Below are positions 46,200-57,738 of a stretch of DNA of 64,000 nucleotides, piece after piece (position 1 is the first letter of the stretch; each line of letters opens with the position of its first letter). Both the position numbers and the translations under genes were made by a program. Location: assembly GCF_019393635.1 (NCBI RefSeq), contig NC_057864.1, positions 81,006,882 through 81,070,881 of the forward strand, given 5' to 3'. Under the pieces are notes generated by a model, which worked only from the letters and a program-made list of their open reading frames with translations, was not told the origin of the DNA and made no database searches. This DNA is from Dromiciops gliroides. Lineage: Eukaryota; Chordata; Mammalia; Microbiotheria; Microbiotheriidae.

Positions 46200-48565
46200 A
46201 GTTCTATACCCTAGGCTCCCATTTGCTAATTCTTTAATTAGTAGTTATCACCTTAGCATATTGATCACCATATATGAGTAAAAATGGGACACAGAATAGA
46301 TACCTTCCCAGCTTGGGAAGGGGTAGGGAGCAGACACAGGTAGAACAAAGAGGCACCAGAGTGGGAAAATGGGATAATACTAAATATAAATTGCCATGTC
46401 ACAATTTTGCCTTAGATCATCCTTGACTATACCAGTCAAAATTTCTGCAAGTGACACTTATTGCTGGTCCCTGTTTTACTTCATTCATACTTGAACATTT
46501 TTTGCTAACAATCTTCAACTGTAGTAATGCTTCCCATCTTGTGTACTTTGACACACTGGGAAATACTGAAGATTTGCTGTCTTTGGGCTTTTCCATTATT
46601 CCACTCCTCCATTATCTGTCTTTTCTGCCTTGCCAAAAGAACATGGCACCCATCTTCTCCAAGAGCTATGATACCTTTATTTATGTACAAGTAGATGGTC
46701 AAAGAGAAAGGTTAGGAGCACTTTTGCATTAACTGCATCAAACTTTCTGGGGTCTGTAATTGTCTCAGAACTGTAGTTGTCACCCCTTAGTAATGGCTAG
46801 ACAAACTGTAAAGTTGTCAAGGGTTGTCATAGTACTCCTAGAGCATTATAGCATGTTCTAACACATTTATAATTTGCCAGTTGTGACAAATGGTTTTCCA
46901 AAGGTATGCTTATCCCTGACTCTTTTTCTTTCTCTTTCTCCATCCTCTAACTTCTCCAGTTCATATGTCTCACTTACTTCTATGGTTTTCAGACCTCATT
47001 TATATGTAACCATATAGTTATTGATGTTTTCCCTTGTGACAATAGTACTAAAATTAAATTGCATTTCCCAAATTACCCTTCTTATTTTTTTGAATAATGG
47101 ATAAAACTGGTTGTTTTCCTAGTGTTTGATTTCTGCAGCTTATTAAAAGATAAATAAAGTATTTTTATTTTTCTGGTCAGTTCTTTTACTTCACTTTCCC
47201 TTTAGAACTTACTTATAAATTATAATTTAACAATAGACCCTTTAAGGCTGTGACTGAGTCTCATCTTTTTTCAAGGCTAATTCTCATTTATATTATCATG
47301 CTAAAAATAACCTCTTTTAAAAAATCAGCTACAGTTGCTCCTTGCCCTTTTTATTATATAATTTGAAGTTATTTGATATTTTACTATAATTATACTACTA
47401 ATAAAACCAAGTTACTGTTTGGATACAGTCCCAGCAAAAGACTCATGAGTCTAAATTGATCTAAAATTTGTAATACATGAATTTTAAATGAGTGCTTCAG
47501 GGTTGAGTGAAATCTGCATATATAACCTTTTAGTTAACAAGCTGAAAATTGTACGAGAACTCAGTAGTTAAGAAAGGGAAGATTCAGGTCATAGAGGTTT
47601 CATTTAGGGTTTTTCATCTGTCATTTTGTATAAGACCTTTACTTAATTGCACCTTCCTTACAATGAATCTTGTCTGTATGTTCTGATTGGTAATGCTGCT
47701 ATGCAAACTTTAGATTACACACACATTTATCTATATTTATATATAATGTCCATAGGAATTCCATGTATAGATGTAAAATTTCAGTCAAGACAGCTAAGGA
47801 ACTGTGATTTTTCATATTTCAAAGAGAACAGACTATTTTAAAAAGTATGGTTTGTTAAAAATGATCAATTTTCATCTTTTAATCAAATTTTAAAAGTTAA
47901 CATTCTATAAGTCTATATTAAACTTAGACCTAAACAGGTAGGTATGTATGCTTTCAGTAATTCCTATAGATGACTATTCCTTATTGAGACTCTAACTTCC
48001 TACCTGATTTTGGTATCTCATCATTCTTTTCCAATTCTCCCCTCTATCATCACTAGTGATAATGTTGACCATATTTCTAAATCCTTCATATTTTATTTTT
48101 TATATTTCCTTGTGTCTGTCAGTCTTTATATCCAGTTCCCAAGAACACTGACATGACCACACCCTGAATTCTCAACATACTTCTTATAAATTCTTGAACT
48201 CCTTGTAACCTCTCTTCAAATATAGGTCCTTTACCTTGTTCCCATTCAGCTCTTTGCTATGAATCTACATAATGTTTCTTCTAATCAGTTAACCCACTCA
48301 ACTTGACAAACTCCATTACTTCTTCTTGCCTGCAACTACTTCTGTCTCTGCTCAAACTGCATTCCATAGTAAGCCATTTCAATCTTTTTGTCACCTTTAA
48401 TAGTCCCATAGGTTCATGCCACCTTAAACATGGATCATGCTCACCTTTGTGGTTCCCAATTCTTGCCTTCTTCCATTTATGGATACAGAGAACTGCTGAG
48501 AAAAGATTTAAAATAATATGAACATCAAAGTAATTATGTATAAGTTATAATATATTGAAGATAAT
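46200..48565. other. Unassigned interval; C/T-rich stretch at 47980-48480
   Basis: No recognisable gene. Overlapping frames at 46451-46732 (+) and 46505-46702 (-) have no domain. The 47980-48480 part is pyrimidine-rich and resembles in character the minus strand of the unclassified repeat at 18.1-19.3 kb. Confidence 0.4.
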
Positions 48566-48569
48566 TAAC

Positions 48570-49045
48570 AGAGGGAATGTACTAGAATTAAAGGGGAACT
48601 TGATAAAGGCTTCCTGCAGAAGGTCAGATTTTAGAGGGGCCTTAAAGAATGCTAGGAAAATCAGGAAATAAGGTGAGAGAGATCATTCCTACCTTGAAGC
48701 ATAACCAGTGAAAATGCTAGAAGTCAAGAGATAGAACGTCACATTCACAGGACAGCAAGGAGGCCAGTATCATTAGATATCAAAATAGAAGATATATATG
48801 TGAGGTATAAGAAGACTGAAAACTTAAGGGAATAGCAGGTTATGAAGGGATTTGAAAAACAAAGAGATGGTTTTATATTTAATCCTGGAGGTGATAGTCA
48901 AAGGAATTTGAGTGCAATGGTAGCATGATCAGACGTATGGTTTAGAAAGGTGAGTAGAAAATGGACTGAAGAGGGGAGAGACATGGCACAGATATCATCC
49001 AATTAACTACTGCTATAGTACAGGCATGAGGTGATGAGAACTTTT
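48570..49045 (-). mobile_element. L2 LINE fragment, minus strand
   Basis: 'aaaggcttcctgcagaaggt', 'aggaggccagtatcattaga', 'gttatgaagggatttgaaaa', 'aatcctggaggtgatagtca' and 'caggcatgaggtgatgagaa' follow the same order as 42420-42810. Coding frames are destroyed. Confidence 0.75.
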
Positions 49046-49049
49046 ATTA

Positions 49050-49390
49050 GCATTTCTTTTGCCTACAGGAAATAATTAGCTGGCCCATACTTGATTGATA
49101 TTATAAACTGAGACTCTTTCTATTCCACCTGCTTTGGAGATCTGGTGAATTAGCTAAAACTAAGCTTTAATTAATTTTGACCTGTGTTATTGGAAGGGAG
49201 TGAAAAGAGCCAAAAGAGTATGAGAAAAGGAGCCCAACTCCTATCCTTAGAGGTAAGGGTCCTTCAAGTTAAAATCTTGTTCTAGCATGCATGGGTCTAG
49301 AACTTAGGTCTTTTATGGGGAGAGAAAGTGGTGGCTCAGGCTGCCATTCTAATTGCTTGATATACATTCTCATTTTAACCTAATTACATA
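49050..49390. other. Unassigned interval before the RTE element
   Basis: Nothing recognised. It may include the 5' junction of the RTE copy. Confidence 0.4.
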
Positions 49391-49715
49391 ACCTTGGCTT
49401 ATGAACATGAAATAGAAGTGATAAATAGATTTAAAGGGTTAGATCTGGTAGATAGAGTGCCTAAAGCACTATGGATAGAAGTTTACAATATTGTACAGGA
49501 GGCAGTATCAACACCACCACCACCGACAACAACAACAAAACATTCCAAAGAAAAGAAGAGTAAGAAAATGAAGTGGCTGTCTCATGAGACTTTACAAATG
49601 ACTGAGGAAAGAAGGAAAGTAAAAATGTAAGATAAAGAGAAAGATATATCCAACTTAATGCAGATTTTCAGAGAATAACAAGGAGAAATAAGGTTTTCTT
49701 AAAAGAACAATGCAA

Positions 49716-49868
49716 ATATACTAGGTGGCACAGTGGATAAAGCACCGGCCTTAGATTCAGGAGGACCCAAGTTCAAATCCAGCCTCAGACACTTGACACT
49801 TACTGGCTGTGTGATCCTGGGCAAGTCACTTTATCCCCATTGTCCTGCAAAAAAAGAAGAAGAAGAAG
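49716..49868 (+). mobile_element. SINE inserted in the RTE element
   Basis: 'ctaggtggcacagtggataa', 'aagttcaaatccagcctcag' and 'ctggctgtgtgatcctggg', with a GAA-rich tail. The head lacks 'ggggcag'. 'aatgcaa' flanks it at 49709-49715 and 49869-49875. Confidence 0.93.
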
Positions 49869-50050
49869 AATGCAAGTAAGTAGAAAAAGACTCTAGAATG
49901 GAAAGACAAAGAGAGCTCTTCAATAAATTTAGAGATATCAAGGAAATGTTTCATACAAAAATGGGCATGATAAAAAGCAAAATTAGTAATGATTTTACAG
50001 AAGTAGAAGAGTTTAAGAAGAGGTGTCAAGAATACACAGAAGAAGTACAC

Positions 50051-50200
50051 GGGGCAGCTGGGTGGCATAGTGGGTAAAGCACCCACCCTGGAGTCAGAAG
50101 GATCTGAGTTCAAATTCGGTCTCAGACACTTGACCCTTACTAGCTGTGTGACTCTGGGCAAGTCACTTAACCCCAATTGCCTCACCAAAAACCAGAAAAA
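50051..50200 (+). mobile_element. Second SINE inserted in the RTE element
   Basis: 'ggggcagctgggtggcatag', 'gagttcaaattcggtctcag', 'ctagctgtgtgactctggg', A-rich end. No clear duplication; RTE coding text resumes after it. Confidence 0.93.
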
Positions 50201-51389
50201 ATGTATATAAGAAAGAGCTTAACATCACTAATAACCATATTGGTAGGGTTACTTATCTAGAGCCAGACATCCTAGAGAATGAAGCCAAGTGGGCCATAGG
50301 AAGTTTAGCTAACAATAGGGCTTAGTGGAGGTGACATAATTCCAGCTGAGTTATTGAAAATCTTACAAGATTATGCTATTAAAGTGCTGTACTCCATCTA
50401 CCAGCAAATTTGGGAAATAACAGTGGTCACTGGATTTGAAAAGTTCAGTTTATGTCCCAATCCTAAAGAAGGGCAATGCCAAGGAACAATTTCTTTCATT
50501 TCACATGCCAACAAGGTAATGCTTAAGATTCTGCAAGCTGGGCTTCAGCAACATATGAACCTAGAATTACCAGAAGAGCAGGCTGGTTTTCGAAGTGACA
50601 GAGAACTGGATTATGTAGAAAGCAAGGGGTTTCAGAAAGACATCTACTTCTCCTTTATTCACCACAGTAAAGCATTTAACATTGTGGATCACAACAAAAC
50701 GTGGCAAGTCCTAAAAGAGATGGTAGTACCAGATCATCGTACTTGTTTCCTGAAATGGCTGAATGTGGGCCAAGAAGCAATAGTCAGAATTTAGCCTGGA
50801 ATAATTGATTGGTTTAAGATTGGAAAAGGAGAGAGATAAGGCTGTATATTGTTATTTTATTTAACTTATATGCACAGTGACCATCTGACATGCCAAATTT
50901 AATGAATGAAAAACCAGAATTAAGGTTTCAGGGAGAAATAACAATCTCAAATATGCAGATAATACCACTTTGATGGCAGAAAGTGAAGAAGAATTAAGAA
51001 GCCATTTAATGAAGGTGAAAGAGGAAAGTGTATAAACTGGCTTAAAGATTAGCTACAAAAAACTAAGATCTTGGCTACTGATCTCATCACTTCCTGGCAA
51101 TAGAGGGAGAAGAAATGGAAGCAGTTTCAGATTTTATAATCTTGGGCTCAAAGATCACTGGAGTTGGCAACTGCAGTCATGAAATTAAAAAAAAAGAAGA
51201 AAGATGCTTGCTCCTTGGAAGGAAAGCTGTGGCAAGTCTGGAGAGTATACTTAAAAGCAGAACTATCCCCCTGACAACAAAGCTTAGTCCATATAATCAA
51301 AGCTATGGTCTCCCAGTAGCAATGTAGAACTGATTATTCATTAAATACTTGAATAGACCATTTCTAAAACTTCCTTTTTCAATTTGATT

Positions 51390-51515
51390 CAGTTCAGTTC
51401 AATTTGATTCCACAAACATTAAGATCCTACTATGTATAAGGCATGCTAGATGCTTATACAAAGACCAATCCAAACCAGTTGCTGCCTTCAAGATATTTAA
51501 ATTCTAACTATGACT
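51390..51515 (-). mobile_element. L2 3' end, minus strand
   Basis: 'ctactatgtataaggcatgc' and 'cagttgctgccttcaagata' match the reversed L2 3' UTR. Confidence 0.65.
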
Positions 51516-51807
51516 GTCCATTTCTACTATAACTATCCTCTTTTCTCTTAAAATCACCTATTGTAAACTAATATTCAAGCATATAAACTCATGAAAATAT
51601 GTATATATATACACGCAAACTGATATACATACATATAATCTTGAAAATATAAAATGTTTGATAATAACATTTTAGAAATCAACATTATATTCCTTGGAGA
51701 GAAGTAATTATTGTTCTGAAAGAAGGGAAAAATTAATTTGATTAGTGAAAAACAAACCATAATTATAAAAAGGCATGTTTTTAACCCCAAAGTCTTAATG
51801 TAGTTTT

Positions 51808-51960
51808 TTTTTTCTTTTTTGTGTATGTGAGGCAATTGGGATTAAGTGACTTTCCCAGGGTCACAGAGCTAGTAAGTGTTAAGTGTTTGAGGCCAGATTT
51901 GAACTCAGGTCCTCCTGAATCCAGGACCAGTGTTCTATCCACTGTGCCATCTAGCTGCCC
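51808..51960 (-). mobile_element. Short-type SINE with 14-bp duplication
   Basis: T-rich tail, 'gaggcaattgggattaagtg', 'gtcacagagctagtaagtg', 'gtgccatctagctgcccc'. Flanks 'cttaatgtagtttt' (51794-51807) and 'cttaatgtaatttt' (51961-51974) differ once. Confidence 0.96.
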
Positions 51961-51974
51961 CTTAATGTAATTTT

Positions 51975-53300
51975 AAACTTTAATAATTTAAAATAGTTTA
52001 ACAACTTACACATATAATAACTTTTTGAGACATCCTATTTATTTAAAAATTGAAAGTGTTTTGTGAGGCATTTATTTTTTACTATCAAAAAAATGATTAT
52101 TATCAATCAATTAATGAAATATTTTAATCATTTAAATTTGTAATTAAACAGTGATTCATTATCTGCTACAGATGAAAACTCTATGAGGAAATCAATGACT
52201 AGTAAGAGCAGGCTGATTATTTTTAATTTTCTCTCATGAAACCTATAAGTAAACAATAACCAACTTGAGTATTAAAAAGCCAATTTCTCTAGTATCGGTT
52301 TGTTTTGCAGTACATATTATTATGTTGTATTTTAGATAAACACTGTAATTCTTTGATTAGTGTATGTGCTAGAGATTTATATGTGCATATATATTTGTAC
52401 ATGAGTACATTTTAAAAACCCTTGAAAATAGTTTTCCACAAAAGGTATTATGAATCAAAATGTATAAACTACTAAAGAAAGGCACAGAATATTTATGACC
52501 TTGTGTGATTAGTGATCTCTGAATCTAATCTTAGGGTACTTTAATGGACTATAATTATCTACAGTGTATAGTTACTGCCTTTCCGGAGATTGATTTAAAA
52601 TTGCCTCAGGAGGCAAGTTCTCTTTAATTATCTGATAAGAGCTAAACTTGGCACTCTAAAAACTTTGGAAACACAAAAATAAATATACAGTACTAAAGTA
52701 AAACTTATATCTGGGCTACATTTAAAGTTAAAAAAAACCCACAACAGCAACAGATAAAGGAGCAAATGAGAAGCTTACAGGTATAGTAAAGGTACCATCC
52801 TCCTCTAATCTGATTGGAGTAGGATTTTTCTGGTAATAACATGCTTTTAAAAAAAATGTTTCATTCATTCATTCATTCAATTATCTTTATAGTCAAAGAT
52901 AGGTAAAAGCTTACCTGTGACCTTTCTTTTACCCCTGCTTATGCCTTGACAAACTGCATCTGCCTTATTTTTTTCTACTTGCCTGGTACCAAAAGGAGTT
53001 ACAAAACTTTAACAATTGCATATTCTATAGATTTATGTTATCTAATATGAAAAATGTGCTGATTAAATGGACATTGGGTGTGGGTTACTAGCATATAAGG
53101 AGATGGTGTCAGTTAATATGAATTATCATTATTGCATTGTTTTGGCCTTCTGTTTCATGATGTTTGTGTTCATACATAAGGGTTTTTTGCTTACCTTGGT
53201 GACATATAAATCTTCCTTTTCAAAATTACAGTAGTCCATTGTGAATCCTCTAAGTAGTTTGATTTGTAACCTGACTTACATAATTCTGATTATGAAAATA
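51975..53300. other. Unique interval, possible conserved DNA at 52500-52680
   Basis: No gene. 52500-52680 is unique-looking with several TAAT/ATTA words and 'attgcctcaggaggcaa', which contains an imperfect palindrome. A short ATTC microsatellite lies at 52860-52879. Confidence 0.4.
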
Positions 53301-53305
53301 AACTT

Positions 53306-53654
53306 GGGGCAGCTAGGTGGAGCAGTGGATAAAGTACCAGCCCTGAATTCAGGAGGACTTGAGTTCAAATTCAGCTTGAGACACTTAACACTTACTAGCT
53401 CTGTGACTCTAGGCAAGTCACCTAACCATCCTTGTTCTGCAAAAACAAAAGCAAAACAAAATCAAAAAACCAAACCAAACCAAGCAAAAAAAACAAGCAA
53501 ACAAAAAACCCCCAAGATATATGGGTTGCTTGAGATGTACAATTTTGAAAAAACTTCTTGAATCAATCTTTGGATCTGACTGGGTTTCTGGTCAGCATGT
53601 CCTAGGTCCTTGGTTAAGGGTCTCTAAGTGCAGGTGGAGGTGGTCCAATTTCCC
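53306..53654 (+). repeat. Left arm of a long inverted repeat (SINE plus LTR-like flank)
   Basis: It consists of a plus-strand SINE (53306-about 53441), an A/C-rich tail and about 140 bp of non-SINE sequence (53515-53654). The reverse complement of this whole block lies at 54064-54406. The non-SINE part differs from its partner at only two positions near 53555, and a 42-base piece of the A-rich tail is identical. The SINE bodies differ at about 17 of 137 positions by my count. The left edge falls exactly at the SINE 5' end, and the target duplication of the right copy is not present here. The right edge runs straight into 'cattgccctgcaaaaataaa', which looks like the 3' end of another SINE. Confidence 0.93.
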
Positions 53655-53655
53655 C

Positions 53656-53860
53656 ATTGCCCTGCAAAAATAAACAAACAAACAAACAAATAAATAAATG
53701 AATGAATGAATAAATAGATAAATAAATAAATGAACAAACAAACAAATAAATAGATAGATAAATAAATAAATAGATAAATGAATGAATGAATGAATGAATG
53801 AATGAATGAATGAATGAATGAATGAATGAATGAATGAATGAATAAACAAATAAAATAAAA
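53656..53860. repeat. SINE 3' scrap followed by (AAAC/AAAT/AATG)n microsatellite
   Basis: 'cattgccctgcaaaaataaa' equals the 3' end of the SINE subtype seen in this window. Its tail has expanded into AAAC, AAAT, GATA and a long AATG run. Confidence 0.9.
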
Positions 53861-53879
53861 AGGAGGGAAATTGAAGAAA

Positions 53880-54845
53880 TTAGGGGATTAGAAAACCAAG
53901 TGTTTTATTGTGGGAATTGAGTGAACTGCATTGACTCCATAGGTGTTTTATTTCTTTTCAATTATGGGTCTAATCCAAATTCTGTCTTGTGAGAAAAGGT
54001 TATTCGATTGTGGTAACTGAGAGAAAAGCTTATTGCATTGTTTGAACCTAGCCCTGCATGGCTGGGAAATTGGACCACCTCCACCTGCACTTAGAGACCC
54101 TTAACCAAGGACCTAGGACATGCTGACCAGAAACCCAGTCAGATCCAAAGATTGATTCAAGACATTTTTTCAAAATTGTACATCTCAAGCAACCCATATA
54201 TCTTGGGTTTTTTTTGTTTGGTTTTTGTTTGGTTTGGTTTGGTTTTTTGATTTTGTTTTGCTTTTGTTTTTGCAGAACAATGAGGGTTGGGTGACTTGCC
54301 CAGGGTCACAGAGCTAGTAAGTGTTAAGTGTCTGAGGCTGCATTTGAACTCATGTCCTCCTGAATCCAGGGCCAATGCTTTATCCACTATTCCACCTAAC
54401 TGCCCCCTAACCCACATATCTTATCTGAAAACTGCCCCCCTCCCTGCATTGATCAGTCATTTATTGTTTCCATGTTCCTTTAATTGTTCATAAGTACTTG
54501 GGAAGGGGAACACTTAAATTCTGAATGTCTAAATTCAGGGAATTAGACCTGTTTACTCTCTCTCTCCCAACTCGGAAAGTTCCTAATATTTTGTCCAGTT
54601 TAGCAATCTGATTACCTAATGTATTATTTCCTTTTAACTAGTTGGCCTTGTTTCATTAATTGTTTTTTAACATATAAAAGTCTATCTCCCTTTGCATTTG
54701 GGGGTCCAGGCCTAAACTGAGGAGGTCTGGTCCCAGTTTGTTGGGTAATTCTTATGCATTGTTTGATAAATAATGTGCTCAGAAGTTTGAACCTTTGCTT
54801 TCCCAGTCATTTCTTCTTTTAATTAACAAACACTATTGCTCACAG
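53880..54845 (+). mobile_element. LTR-like element hosting the right arm
   Basis: With the SINE at 54205-54408 removed, sequence on both sides reads as one unit. A TATA-box-like TATAAAAG at 54673-54680 is followed about 90 bp later by 'tttgataaataatgtgctc', a plausible polyadenylation region, in the order expected of an LTR. It begins somewhere after 53880 and ends near 54845, but I could not fix either end or find a duplication. Retroviral genes are absent. The assignment rests on layout and general resemblance, so it is moderate at best. Confidence 0.5.
54064..54406 (-). repeat. Right arm of the inverted repeat
   Basis: Reverse complement of 53306-53654. The SINE part (54205-54408, minus strand) is flanked by 'aacccatatatctt' (54191-54204) and 'aacccacatatctt' (54409-54422), so it is a normal insertion in its own target. 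The 54064-54190 segment continues smoothly into the surrounding LTR-like sequence on its left. This arm is therefore the source and the left arm the copy. Confidence 0.93.
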
Positions 54846-55021
54846 ATAAAATGATAGAAATTTTCCTCTCAATAGACATACATAAAGAACATCCTTTTGG
54901 TGGTTGTCAAAAGTTTTATTTTTTACATTTAAAAAAAGAGAGGCAGGTAGGGTACTATTTTTTAACCATGTAATGATGTAAAGACAAATTTAAAATCCAG
55001 TGCTTTGTGACTTTTTGGAGT

Positions 55022-55060
<39 letters not shown>

Positions 55061-55110
55061 ACATGCGTGTGTGTGTGTTTGTGTCTGTGGGTCTGTGGGT
55101 CTGTGTGTTA
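55022..55110. repeat. (TG)n microsatellite
   Basis: A pure TG run of about 18 units, then TGTGTCTGTGGG variants. Confidence 0.97.
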
Positions 55111-56325
55111 TGGAGATAGGCAGAGTCATATCTGCAATTTATTGGTACAGGGAACTCTTAATGAAACCTTCTGCACCCTTGACTTTTGCAGATAAGCACT
55201 TCTGGGACTCATGACTTTGGAGAGTCATCCAAAGTACTGCAAGGTTAGATGTCCCATTATCTAGCATCCCATAGTCACTATAAATCTCAAAGGAAAAACT
55301 TGAATCCAAATCTTCCTGATTTTTAAGACCAACTTTCTATGTAGTATACCACATTGGCTCTTGCTTTGTACATGCTAGATCAATAAATATTTTAAGTGAT
55401 TAAATAAATATATTAACACAGCAGTTATAAACATCTATAAACTGTTTTAATTCTATATATTTAGTGTTACTATATCAATCATATCTCTATATCTATCTAT
55501 CTATCATGTAAGTGTATCTTTCTGTATCTCTGTCTGTCTGATTGAATTTCCCTTGAGAAAAAAAAAATCCCTTCAGGAAAAGTTATTTGTATTCCCTACC
55601 CACATCCCATTCTTGGGCAATCCAATTACTGCCATTTTTCCTCCCTATATATTTTATATGAAGCAGGTCTTAGCTATAAAAAAATCATGGCTTAGTAGAA
55701 TTGTGTTTGTTGTCAGGGTAGCTCTTCTCTCTTGGCCCCTCTTTTCCCTTCACCTCATTTCTCCTCTCGTTGTTGTGGGATTCATGAATTTCTGTTCTCT
55801 CTTGTCCTCCCACCTTCTTTTTCAACTCCTGCCTGCAGAGATTGAAACAGATGTAGAAGTACAAACAATATCAACAAAATGTATATAATGTTCTGCTTTG
55901 AGCAGGCATCTAAGAAACTTTGTTTTTAATTAAAAAGACAAATACTCCAAATAATACGGAACATAGAGAAATTGAGCTAAGAACTTCATGCAGAATTAGA
56001 CTAAGGTTTATTGCCTAAAGGCTGCTGAACTAGGCTCCACTGCTTCATTTATTGACTTCAGAATAAAGCTTGGGGATAGTATCTTTATGATGCTGTAGAT
56101 AACTAGAAGTTCTAAACACTGTTTCTCAGCAATTTGTTCCTTTAAACTTCCCTATATCTTTATATTTTCTATTCCTATGTTACATTATCAAGTTTGTTTA
56201 TACTTCTGAATAGTATTATGCATTCTAACCTGTAATTAGATCGTTGTAATGCTTCATCAAAATGGTATATGTTATATAATTAGCAGAGGTATTCTACAAA
56301 TATATTTATAATGATTTGTAAATTT
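55111..56325. other. Unassigned interval
   Basis: No gene. A short TATC run lies at 55485-55505 and an L2-like tail ('agatcaataaatattttaag') near 55378. The frame at 55553-55888 (111 codons) has no known domain. Confidence 0.45.
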
Positions 56326-56329
56326 TTGT

Positions 56330-56575
56330 TGATGCTTTTGTCTTTATATTCATTTTCCAATGTATACCTCTCTCTTCCCTTCCCAGAGAGTCATTCTTTA
56401 TAGCATAGAATAAAAAAGAAAGAGAAAAAAATCAAATATAAAAGCTTGCCAACAAGTCAACCAATACCACTATTATACATAGCATTCCACAGCCATAGTC
56501 TCCCACCTCTGCAAAGAAGGGAGAGAAGAAAATTCTCCTAAGTGTTCTTCAGGTTCAAATTTGATTAACATCATT
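56330..56575 (-). mobile_element. Old L1 3' UTR, minus strand
   Basis: 'tccaatgtatacctctctct', 'cagagagtcattctttatag' and 'cacagccatagtctcccacc' match a reversed old marsupial L1 3' region. Confidence 0.6.
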
Positions 56576-56579
56576 ATTT

Positions 56580-57650
56580 TAATATCCAAGGAGAACTGAA
56601 TCGTCTTAGATATTGGTTAAAGTCTCTTAAAAATCTGACCATTAATCATAAGATTTAGGGTTGGAAGGGAGGTTAGAGATGATCTTGTCTATTGAAGGGT
56701 CTGCTTTGATCCCTTCTCTCACACCACATCTATATTCCTATTTCATAAACCTTTATTAATAAGCTCATATGTGTGAATTATAACTTGATTTAGCATATAG
56801 ATTTGGATGAATTCTTGTTTGAGCTTGATCCTTGACCTTGAACTTAATTTGCTCCACCCCATCTCAGCTACCCACGTTTCTTTTTGGTCAGATTTCTAAT
56901 ATCTATCTCAAAAACTCTAGTGAGTGGATTATGCAAAGAACTGCTCCCTCAATTTCCAGGGATTAGAGTAAAAGGAATGGTCTTTCTGATCCAATTGAAA
57001 CTTCTGTTCACACAGTTTTCCTTTGATGAGGTGCTGTTGCGAGCAGTGGTACCCTGTATTCTCAGATCTCTGTTAGGGTCATGGAAAAGCTCTATAAAAG
57101 CCATAGCATTACTAATGCTGATTTGGTTATGCTCCTCTTATTTCAAATCCAACTTTCTTTCCACTACAATGCAGTAACCCTCATTTGAATTCCTTAAATC
57201 AAATATTGCATTTTTCTATCATTTATGGGGAAGCAACTATATCAACATTACTTAGAAAGTAGCAGGTATACCAAAACCATGAAATGTATCATTAGATTAT
57301 TGTAAGATTGTAACAAGTATTTAAAGTCCCATTCATCCTTGCTGTTAAGACCTATCTTATTCTAAAATAACTATTACCTTTCTGACATATGACCAAGAAG
57401 TAGCTATTTGCTAAAATAAAATTTGACTCATGCCATTTTTTTTAAATTTAGAAAGCTAGACATACTGCTGATAAATCTTCGTTAATTTCTTCTATAGACA
57501 TCTTTCTTTCTGAGCTAGACATAGCTTGGGAGTGGGGATAACAAATCGACATTTATTTATGGCCATTTTGATTCTTGGTCAATCGTAAATATTTGTGGGG
57601 TCACTGAGGATGAAACATGTAATTTATACTTTAGGTTTGAAAAGAGGAAT
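56580..57650. other. Unassigned interval
   Basis: An old MIR-like trace lies at 56640-56710 ('gggttggaagggaggttaga'). The 97-codon frame at 56884-57177 has no recognisable domain. Nothing else seen. Confidence 0.4.
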
Positions 57651-57652
57651 CC

Positions 57653-57654
57653 TT

Positions 57655-57734
<80 letters not shown>
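57653..57734. repeat. (GA)n microsatellite
   Basis: About 40 GA units with one GAAA interruption near 57668. Confidence 0.98.

Positions 57735-57738
<4 letters not shown>

Larger units (their letters stand above)
49394..51332 (+). pseudogene. RTE/BovB-type LINE polymerase, broken and SINE-interrupted
   Basis: A 5'-truncated LINE reverse transcriptase, collinear with the RTE/BovB polyprotein. 49394-49630 holds the linker after the endonuclease (VINRFKGLDLVDRVP, KKMKWLSHETLQ). 50354-50794 holds the fingers and palm (KVMLKILQAGLQQH, EQAGFRSDREL, FIHHSKAFNIVDHNK). 51115-51327 holds the connection region (DFIILGSKITG, SHEIKK, LLLGRKA). Motif A should read FID..KAFD but the first Asp is His. The YADD box at 50952-50963 reads YADN, so both catalytic sites are lost. 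Several stops and frameshifts occur after 50794. Two SINEs split the element. The endonuclease domain is absent. It is a dead retroelement gene. Confidence 0.92.

Noticed and set aside
50354..50794. Intact host gene encoding a reverse transcriptase-like protein
   Set aside because: Catalytic residues are lost, there are flanking frameshifts, and the coding order is that of an RTE LINE.
53592..53849. Minus-strand frame of repeated His, Ser, Phe, Ile
   Set aside because: Reading of the AATG/AAAT microsatellite.
55553..55888. 111-codon hydrophobic frame as a small membrane protein
   Set aside because: No start context, promoter, splice sites or family resemblance. The hydrophobicity comes from T-rich DNA.
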